Below, one piece after another: positions 57,373-64,000 of a stretch of DNA of 64,000 bases. Below the pieces are notes generated by a model. That model worked only from the letters and a program-made list of their open reading frames with translations. It was not told the origin of the DNA and did no database searches. Source of the stretch: Candidatus Thiosymbion ectosymbiont of Catanema sp. Cochon2018 (lineage in GTDB: Bacteria > Pseudomonadota > Gammaproteobacteria > Chromatiales > Chromatiaceae); contig WYCW01000004.1 of the NCBI GenBank assembly GCA_011392765.1, positions 404,538 through 468,537 of the forward strand, written 5' to 3'. The number at the start of each line of letters is the position of its first letter. The first letter of the stretch is position 1. Made by a program: the position numbers and the translations under genes.

Positions 57373-60039
57373 TCAGCCGTCGGCTGCCTGCTCCAGGCGA
57401 GTACGGATCTCTTTGCGCAGGCGATGCAAGGTGTTCGGCTCGGTAATGGGGGTGCCGTCGGCGGTGGTTATGAAGAAGATGTCGTCCGCCTGGGCGCCGA
57501 TGGTGGCGATCTTGGCGTTCTGCAACCGGATGCCGCAGGCGTCGAAGATGGCCCCGATGGCGGCGAGTAGGCCCGGCCGGTCGAGGGTGACCAGGCGCAT
57601 GATGGTTCTGTGATTGCGTTTATCTTCGGAGAATTGCAGCCGGGTATCGGTCGGAAAATGGCGGAGCTGTCTGGGCACGGGACGCGCGACCCGGAGGTTC
57701 GGTGTCTCCGGCTCCGATAATTCCTGTACCAGTGCCTCCCGGATCTGCCGCACCTGGGTATCGTCGAGGACTGGGGACGATCCCTCCGTTTCCAGCACAT
57801 AATAAGTATTCAGCACCATCTTATCGTCCGTGGTCATGATGCGCGCGTCCAGAATGCTCAGCCCCCAACGATCCAGCAATGCGGTGGTACGCGCGAACAG
57901 GTGCTTCCGATCCCGGGTGTAGATGAGGATCTCGGTGCCACCCCGGTGGGTCAGCGGTCGGATGGCGACCAGGGGCAAGGTCTCCTCGGCGGTCCGGAGT
58001 ATGGTTCTGGTCTGCCATGCCATTTCGTCCGGGGAGTTGTGCAGGAAGTAGTCGAGACTGAACTTGATCCAGAGTGCCGTACAGGCATCGCCGGTTATGC
58101 CGTGCTCGGACAGCAGGCGAACGGTCTCGGTCTGCTTCCGCTGGATCAGGTCGTCCTGGGCCTGGGGGTTGTCCAGCCCGCGCTCCAGGGCGCTCCGCGT
58201 GTTCTGGTAGAGATCCCGCAGCAGTGTGTCCTTCCAGGAGTTCCAGCCTTCCGGATTGGTGCCCTGGATGTCGGCTACGGTCAGCAGGTAGAGGTAGTCC
58301 AGGCGGCTTAAGTCTCCCACTTCCGCGGCGAATGCTTGGATGATGTCCGGATCACTGGTGTCCTGGTGCTGGGCCGTCATGGACATCAGGAGGTGCTTCT
58401 CCACCAGCCAGACGACCAGTTGGCTGTCGTAGTCGGATAGACGATGGGCGCGACAGAAGTCCCAGGCGTCACGGGCCCCCAGGTGGGAGTGGTCGCCGCC
58501 GCGGCCCTTGGCGATGTCATGAAACAGGCCGGAGAGGCACAGTAGCTCGAACTTGGGGATGGTGCGGGCAATGGCGCTGCACAGGGGATGTCCTGGGGGA
58601 GCGGGTTCCGGGGCATACTCCGGGGTCATGAAGGATCTCAGATTGCGCATTACCCGTAGGCTGTGCTCGTCTACGGTGTAGACGTGAAACAGGTCGTACT
58701 GCATACGCCCGACGATATCGGCAAAGGTCGGGAGGTAGGCGGCGAGCACACCGTACTCGTTCATCCGCTGCATCGCATAGGTGACCCCCGGGTAGCGCAT
58801 GATGGCGATGAATAAGTAGCGGGCGCGCGGGTTCGCCCGCACCTTGTCGTCGATGAGGTGGCAGTGCTCGCGGATGAGACGGATGGTGCTGGCCCGGATA
58901 CCCTCGATTTTCGGATAGGTCTGCAGGATGTGGAAGATCTCGATGAGGGCGACGGGATCGCGCCGGAAGACGTCGTCTGCGGTCACTTCGAGAAAGCCGC
59001 TGCGAGATTGGAAACGCTCGTTGATCGCGACCGGCGGCCCCAACCGGTCGTGGAGTAGGATGGCCTCCCGGAATAGCTGGAGCAGCATCTCGTTGAGGCG
59101 ATTGAGCTCCATCACGGTGCGGTAGTAGCCTTGCATGAACTGCTCGACCGCCAGGTTTTCGCGGGCGTCCGCAAAGCCGAACTCCTGAGCCAGGGTGCGT
59201 TGGTAGTCGAACAGCAGCCGATCCTCGCTTCTCCCGGTGAGGCGGTGGAGCGCGAAGCGGATGCGCCATAACAGGGATTGGCCCGCCGCCAGGGTGTGGT
59301 GCTCGCGCTCGGTGAGGAAGCCGTGGGTAACCAAGTCGTGCAGATTCTCGGCATCGAAGTGGCGCTTGGCTACCCAGCCGATCATCTGGATGTCACGCAG
59401 CCCGCCGGGATTTTCCTTGATGTTGGGCTCCAGATTGTAGGCGGTGCCGCCGAATTTGTGCCAACGGACCTTCTGCTCGTCGATCTTGGCAGCGAAAAAT
59501 GCCTCGCTCGGCCAGATGCGGTCGCTGGCCGTGGCGGCCCGCATGCGCTCGAACAGGTCCGGTGAGCCGATGAGCAGGCGGGCCTCGATGAGGTTGGTAA
59601 TCACGGTGGCGTCGGTACCGGCCACCTGTACGCAGTCCTCGATGGTCCGGATGCTGTACCCCGGCTTCAGCCCGATGTCGAAGAGGAAGGTGATCAGCTC
59701 CCCGCCGGCGCGGCTCAGGTCCTCCTGCCCGGCATCTTCCAACAGGATCATGACATCCACATCGGACCCCGGATGCAGCTCCCGGCGCCCATAGCCCCCG
59801 ACCGCTGCCAGTGCCGCGCCTGCTCCCACCGGCATGTGGCGTTGCCAAGCCGCTCGCAGCAGTTCATCCACCAGATGGCTGCGCGCGAGGACCAAGGCAT
59901 CGACCGCTACTCCTTGGTCATAGCGCTCGAACAGGTGCTCCGTGCTCTCGGTCAGAGCTCGACGAAAGGCGGCAACGGGATCGTCTCCGCTGTCCGGGAG
60001 GTGTTGCAGCTTGGCCTGGGTACCAGGGGTTGTCGACAT
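57373..60039 (-). CDS. glnD: [Protein-PII] uridylyltransferase / uridylyl-removing enzyme
   Basis: 888 residues. N-terminal nucleotidyltransferase with GGYGRRELHPGSDVDVMILL (about 81-100), the central HD phosphohydrolase domain with FHDIAKGRGGDHSHLG (about 500), and two C-terminal ACT domains (from about 700 and 810). It senses glutamine and modifies PII, so it belongs with nitrogen control. The start ATG 60039 and the first codons (MSTTPG) overlap repeat G2, whose other copy at 24805 has the same bases without a gene. So the N-terminus has probably been rewritten by the repeat. Confidence 0.94.
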   Translation of the reverse strand: MSTTPGTQAKLQHLPDSGDDPVAAFRRALTESTEHLFERYDQGVAVDALVLARSHLVDELLRAAWQRHMPVGAGAALAAVGGYGRRELHPGSDVDVMILLEDAGQEDLSRAGGELITFLFDIGLKPGYSIRTIEDCVQVAGTDATVITNLIEARLLIGSPDLFERMRAATASDRIWPSEAFFAAKIDEQKVRWHKFGGTAYNLEPNIKENPGGLRDIQMIGWVAKRHFDAENLHDLVTHGFLTEREHHTLAAGQSLLWRIRFALHRLTGRSEDRLLFDYQRTLAQEFGFADARENLAVEQFMQGYYRTVMELNRLNEMLLQLFREAILLHDRLGPPVAINERFQSRSGFLEVTADDVFRRDPVALIEIFHILQTYPKIEGIRASTIRLIREHCHLIDDKVRANPRARYLFIAIMRYPGVTYAMQRMNEYGVLAAYLPTFADIVGRMQYDLFHVYTVDEHSLRVMRNLRSFMTPEYAPEPAPPGHPLCSAIARTIPKFELLCLSGLFHDIAKGRGGDHSHLGARDAWDFCRAHRLSDYDSQLVVWLVEKHLLMSMTAQHQDTSDPDIIQAFAAEVGDLSRLDYLYLLTVADIQGTNPEGWNSWKDTLLRDLYQNTRSALERGLDNPQAQDDLIQRKQTETVRLLSEHGITGDACTALWIKFSLDYFLHNSPDEMAWQTRTILRTAEETLPLVAIRPLTHRGGTEILIYTRDRKHLFARTTALLDRWGLSILDARIMTTDDKMVLNTYYVLETEGSSPVLDDTQVRQIREALVQELSEPETPNLRVARPVPRQLRHFPTDTRLQFSEDKRNHRTIMRLVTLDRPGLLAAIGAIFDACGIRLQNAKIATIGAQADDIFFITTADGTPITEPNTLHRLRKEIRTRLEQAADG

Positions 60040-60333
60040 TATCAGCCGGGTTCCATGAGGCGAGTAGGTTCAGTGGTAGCCGCCGCGGACCAAGTAGACC
60101 ACATGGACCAGGTGAACGGGGGTAGCCCCCGGTCCCAATGCCATTAAGTTAAGCGCTACCGGTCGGCAAAGTAAGAGAAGAAACTACGAATCACGCGAAT
60201 CCGCACGAATCGATTCGCGGAAATTCGCGTGATTCGTAGTTTTCTCTAAGTGGCCAACAGCTAACTTAATAGCATTGAGCCCCCGGTCCACGGTGTCCAC
60301 TCGGCCCACCGAGTCCACGGCGATTACCCCGGA
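60024..60333. repeat. Family-G repeat (G2) interrupted by an IS4-like MITE
   Basis: CAGGGGTTGTCGACATTATC and AGTAGGTTCAGTGGTAGCCG as in G1, then the GGACCAAGTAGACC stutter, the MITE F4, and the other arm ending CCACGGCGATTACCCCGG. The first 16 bases encode the glnD N-terminus. Confidence 0.85.
60136..60277. mobile_element. IS4-like MITE, copy F4
   Basis: Ends CAATGCCATTAAGTTA and TAACTTAATAGCATTG; 12-bp duplication AGCCCCCGGTCC at 60124-60135 and 60278-60289. Removing it rejoins the two halves of repeat G2 to match G1. Confidence 0.93.
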
Positions 60334-60334
60334 C

Positions 60335-60654
60335 CTAGCGAGGCCTTGCCTCAGACCGACGCGGCATGAAGACCCCCAAAGCCCCTCTCCCGTAAGGCCC
60401 CATCTCCTACGCCCAACCAGCCGTTGAAGAGCCAAGGTATACTGCCACACGGCACAATCTGAGCTTTTGAATTTCTCCCTCACCCCCGCCATCTCCCGGA
60501 GGGAGAGGGAGTGAAATGCGCAGATTATGCCGTGTGGCAGTATGGGTCGAAATCGGGATCGGGATCGCAATCGGAATCCCGATCTCGATCCCGATTTGTG
60601 CACTGTATAAACTCGACTCATTTGTAAAGATTCGGGTTCATCGAGGAATCCTGG
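60335..60654 (-). repeat. CTAG-family modular repeat, copy A8 (reverse)
   Basis: Begins CTAGCGAGGCCTTGCCTCAG ACCGACG and ends CTCGACTCATTTGTAAAGA...GAGGAATCCTGG. The interior holds CTCTCCC words, a CTGCCACACGGCA pair and the GAAATCGGGATCGGGATCG stutter palindrome also found in C2. Confidence 0.85.
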
Positions 60655-60675
60655 TCGGTAGGCGCAGGCTAACTA

Positions 60676-61518
60676 TCAACACGTTCCGGTTGCCGCTCCC
60701 GGGGCGGGCGGTTTCTCGCGTTCTTCGCCGCGGAGGGTCAGGATCTCGTGGCCATCCTGGGTAACCAGCACCGTATGCTCCCACTGGGCGGACAGGCTGC
60801 GGTCCTTGGTGACCACGGTCCAGCCGTCGGACAGCAGCTTGATGTGGCGCTTTCCCGCGTTGACCATGGGTTCTACGGTAAAACACATACCGGGCATCAG
60901 GGTGATCCCTTCGCCGGGTTTACCATAGTGCAACACCTGCGGCTCTTCATGGAAGGCGCGGCCGATGCCGTGACCACAGTACTCCTGCACTACCGAGTAC
61001 CGTTTCCCCTCGGCGAAGCGCTGGATGGCGTGGCCGACATCGCCCAGGCTGGCACCGGGTCTGATCTGGGCGATGCCGACCCGCATCGCCTCCTGGGTCG
61101 TCTTGGCCAGGCGGCGGGCGAGGATAGAGGGTTCACCGACGAAGAACATCTTACTGGTGTCGCCGTGGTACCCGTCCTTGATAATGGTGATGTCGATATT
61201 GAGGAGGTCTCCCTTCTTCAGACGCTTGTTACCGGGGATGCCGTGGCATACCTGGTAGTTGACCGAGGTGCAGATGGACTTGGGAAATCCTTTGTAGTTC
61301 AGCGGGGCCGGAACGGCTCGTTGCTCATCGACGATGAAGTCGTGACAGATGCGGTCGAGCTCACCGGTGGTGACACCCGGGCGGATATGCTCGTCGATCA
61401 TCTCCAGGACCTGAGCGGCCAGGCGGCCGGCGACACGCATCCGGGCGATTTCCTCGACTGTCTTGATGGGTACGCCCGTACTGCGGGAAGCTGCATCCGT
61501 GGTGGTTCGCGAAGGCAC
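60676..61518 (-). CDS. map: Methionine aminopeptidase, type I
   Basis: 280 residues from GTG 61518. The five metal ligands of type I MAP are in DLLNIDITIIKDGYHGDTS (two Asp), CGHGIGRAFHEEPQ (His), FTVEPMV (Glu) and WEHTVLV (Glu). The C-terminus has a short extension (EEREKPPAPG). It removes initiator Met after deformylation. Divergent from rpsB-tsf, as in many gammaproteobacteria. Confidence 0.95.
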   Translation of the reverse strand: MPSRTTTDAASRSTGVPIKTVEEIARMRVAGRLAAQVLEMIDEHIRPGVTTGELDRICHDFIVDEQRAVPAPLNYKGFPKSICTSVNYQVCHGIPGNKRLKKGDLLNIDITIIKDGYHGDTSKMFFVGEPSILARRLAKTTQEAMRVGIAQIRPGASLGDVGHAIQRFAEGKRYSVVQEYCGHGIGRAFHEEPQVLHYGKPGEGITLMPGMCFTVEPMVNAGKRHIKLLSDGWTVVTKDRSLSAQWEHTVLVTQDGHEILTLRGEEREKPPAPGAATGTC

Positions 61519-61818
61519 GACAAGGAGACCTGAAGAATTGCTCGAACCTGGCCGCCATGTTATAAAACAAGCTGAGATTCGGCAAACAGATTGCCTATTG
61601 CCGCGGTGAGTACCATGGCGGTAATCCCCGAGAGCGAAAAACGGTCGTTTTTCGCTCTATTTTTTGGCCCATTCTTCGGGTCGGAGCGGCGCACCGTCGG
61701 GGCCGGTCGCCGTAAAAAAACCACACACGCATCGACACGGTGGGCCGGGTGCCTGTAAACGGGTCGCTTGCCGGGATGCGTGGAGGCCAAACCCAAACCT
61801 TGACGAGGTCCTGTATAA
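61519..61818. promoter_or_regulatory. map-rpsB divergent control region
   Basis: It contains the strong hairpin described separately and about 150 bases of rpsB leader with no further recognisable element. Ribosomal protein S2 genes often have autoregulated leaders; whether this is one cannot be told by eye. Confidence 0.45.
61631..61666 (+). terminator. Perfect hairpin with T-run upstream of rpsB
   Basis: 13-bp perfect stem AGAGCGAAAAACG / CGTTTTTCGCTCT followed by ATTTTTT. No forward gene lies upstream of it in this strand, so it is either an attenuator in the rpsB leader or the terminator of an unannotated small RNA. Confidence 0.7.
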
Positions 61819-62592
61819 ATGAGCGAAGTTTCCATGCGTGACATGCTGGAAGCGGGAGTGCACTTCGGGCACCAGACTCGCTATTGGAACCCGAAGATGG
61901 GAGCCTACATCTTCGGCCAGCGCAACAAGATCCACATCATCAACCTCGAGAAAACCCTGCCCTTGTATCAGGAGGCAATGAATTATCTCGGGTCCCTGGT
62001 GGCCAACGGCGGTAAGGTCCTGTTCGTCGGCACCAAACGAGCGGCGGGGAACGCCGTCCGCGAGCAGGCACTGCGCTGCGGCATGCCCTTCGTCGACCAT
62101 CGCTGGCTCGGCGGCATGTTGACCAACTTCAAAACGATCCGCAACCGTATCCGGCGCCTCAAGGAGCTGGATACGATGTTCGAGGATGGCGGTATCGGTC
62201 GTTTCAGCAAGCGGGAGGCCCTCGGCCTGAGCCGCGAACGCACGAAGCTGGAGCGGGGTTTGGGCGGGATCAAGAATATGGAGGGGCTGCCCGATGCCTT
62301 GTTCGTGGTGGATGTGGGCTACGAGAAGATCGCCGTCACCGAGGCCAACAAGCTCGGGATTCCGGTGGTCGGCGTCGTGGATACGAACAATGATCCCGGC
62401 TCCGTGGACTATGTCATTCCCGGTAATGACGATGCCATCCGGGCGGTACACCTCTATATCGAGGGCGTAGCCTCCGCGGTGTTGGATGGGCGCTCCACCG
62501 CCGCCGCGGTCGCGGCCGGGCGAGAGGGCGAGTTCATCGAGCTGGACGACAAGTCGGCCAAGTCCGAGACTACCGAGCCGGCGGAGACCTGA
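61819..62592 (+). CDS. rpsB: 30S ribosomal protein S2
   Basis: 257 residues. S2 signatures [20 protein letters not shown] at 5-24 and [19 protein letters not shown] at about 158-176, plus [10 protein letters not shown]. It forms part of the small subunit head-body junction. It is followed by tsf, the usual pair, with a palindromic repeat in the 116-bp gap. The C-terminus is acidic ([12 protein letters not shown]). Confidence 0.98.
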   Translation: MSEVSMRDMLEAGVHFGHQTRYWNPKMGAYIFGQRNKIHIINLEKTLPLYQEAMNYLGSLVANGGKVLFVGTKRAAGNAVREQALRCGMPFVDHRWLGGMLTNFKTIRNRIRRLKELDTMFEDGGIGRFSKREALGLSRERTKLERGLGGIKNMEGLPDALFVVDVGYEKIAVTEANKLGIPVVGVVDTNNDPGSVDYVIPGNDDAIRAVHLYIEGVASAVLDGRSTAAAVAAGREGEFIELDDKSAKSETTEPAET

Positions 62593-62622
62593 AGCTCAGG
62601 CCGGTGAAGATTTGAACAAACT

Positions 62623-62681
62623 GAACCACGAATGAACACGAATGGAGATGAATAGTCTGTTTTCGTGTCGATTCGTGGTTC
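62623..62681. repeat. ACACGAAT stutter palindrome between rpsB and tsf
   Basis: GAACCACGAATGAACACGAA and its near complement TTCGTGTCGATTCGTGGTTC around an AT-rich centre. It is the whole form of the arm carried by A7. It sits inside the rpsB-tsf operon and would form a hairpin in the mRNA. Confidence 0.85.
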
Positions 62682-62708
62682 TATTGCGCATCCGTGAGAG
62701 GGTCAGTT

Positions 62709-63590
<882 letters not shown>

Positions 63591-63766
63591 CATCATTTTG
63601 GAGTGCGGCGGCAATTTCACCTCGGTAGTGGCAGGATTCCAGGGGGTCTAGCGTTACTGAGGTGCAGACAGATACAGAGGAACCTGCCGCCGCCTTGGAT
63701 GGGACGACGCATTGATCCCGAGGCACGGCGTTGCGGCCAGGGGACAGCGCTGTTGCCACGACGCGG
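63591..63766. other. Short non-coding stretch after tsf
   Basis: No terminator or repeat is obvious. Short frames open here show no family likeness. Confidence 0.4.
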
Positions 63767-64000
63767 GTGGAACCTAAGCGCTCAGCTTACCGGATTATCA
63801 TCGAAAAAGGCTTCGTATTCGATGGTGCCTCCATTCCCAGGTCCCTTTGGTGGCTCTTCAGCCCCACTGGATTGCTGTTGATTCCGGGATTAATTCACGA
63901 TTATGGGTACAGGCACGACCAGTTGTGCCAACTCGACGGAAGCGGACAGATGGTACCCTGCGGAGAAAGGAAGGGAAAAGAGTTCCGGGACAGGTTGTTT
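63767..64000 (+). CDS. DUF1353-like protein, 3' end beyond the window
   Basis: Frame open from GTG 63767 to the window end (78 codons): VEPKRSAYRIIIEKG, then FVFDGASIPRSLWW, LIPGLIHDYGYRHDQL and GKEFRDRLF. The FxxDGASIPR and HDYGY motifs are those of DUF1353, a family common in phages and prophage remnants. The start is uncertain (the frame opens at 63716). No other phage gene is visible. Confidence 0.6.
   Translation, partial: MEPKRSAYRIIIEKGFVFDGASIPRSLWWLFSPTGLLLIPGLIHDYGYRHDQLCQLDGSGQMVPCGERKGKEFRDRLF

Overview
The window looks like the chromosome of a sulfur-oxidising gammaproteobacterium of Chromatiales type. It carries soxB and soxXAK thiosulfate-oxidation genes, a periplasmic DsrE-like protein, a def-fmt-rsmB-DUF4390-ntrY-ntrX cluster and a map/rpsB-tsf/glnD block, all GC-rich. 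It is also very full of mobile DNA: at least eight families of short interspersed repeats, two transposase genes (one a wreck), and several genes of the Rpn, Uma2 and AAA-ATPase/PD-(D/E)XK nuclease families. The repeat load would fit a symbiont or a genome under relaxed selection, but that is inference.

Layout. 1-12.4 kb: an Rpn tail, murU, an Rpn gene, a GCS2-family ligase and an M14 deacylase separated by a tandem repeat pair, a porin, DsrE-like, an MTS-type methyltransferase, pcm, waaA and a Uma2 gene. 12.4-17.4 kb: a repeat-rich zone around a membrane pentapeptide-repeat gene, an orphan antitoxin and a second Uma2. 17.4-24.8 kb: polA, a hypothetical, an IS4-type wreck, an IS1595-type element, ygfX-like and galE. 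25-39 kb: a YdeP-like molybdoenzyme, the def-to-ntrX cluster broken up by repeats and a Uma2 pseudogene, and an Rpn gene. 39-46.5 kb: a secreted TPR-CHAT protein, an AAA-ATPase/PD-(D/E)XK protein and another Rpn. 46.8-55.9 kb: sox genes interrupted by an integron. 56.4-64 kb: tRNA-Leu, glnD, map, rpsB, tsf and a partial DUF1353-like gene.

The most notable structure is a relic chromosomal integron at about 49.26-53.96 kb. The first 29 codons of an integron integrase gene run leftward and are cut off by a small transposon. A LexA-type box lies in the intI promoter region, followed by a candidate attI site and then at least three gene cassettes, each closed by a recognisable attC site, plus a fourth without one. 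The three forward cassette genes all show PD-(D/E)XK nuclease-like motifs. The remaining one is a reverse-oriented SymE-type toxin with its own terminator. This looks like a small defence/toxin cassette array, and it sits exactly between soxB and soxXAK, genes that are divergent neighbours in related purple sulfur bacteria.

The second theme is a modular repeat system. Several element families have fixed ends (a CTAG-bounded family; a GAGGCTGTCTAAAAA family with 3-bp target duplications; an IS4-like family with 10-12 bp duplications; an AGGGTGTCG family). Inside these ends they carry interchangeable palindromes built from stuttered short words. Several copies are nested, with visible target duplications. 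Many copies begin or end exactly at the stop codon of a gene, one lies in frame inside a coding sequence, and one supplies the start codon of glnD.
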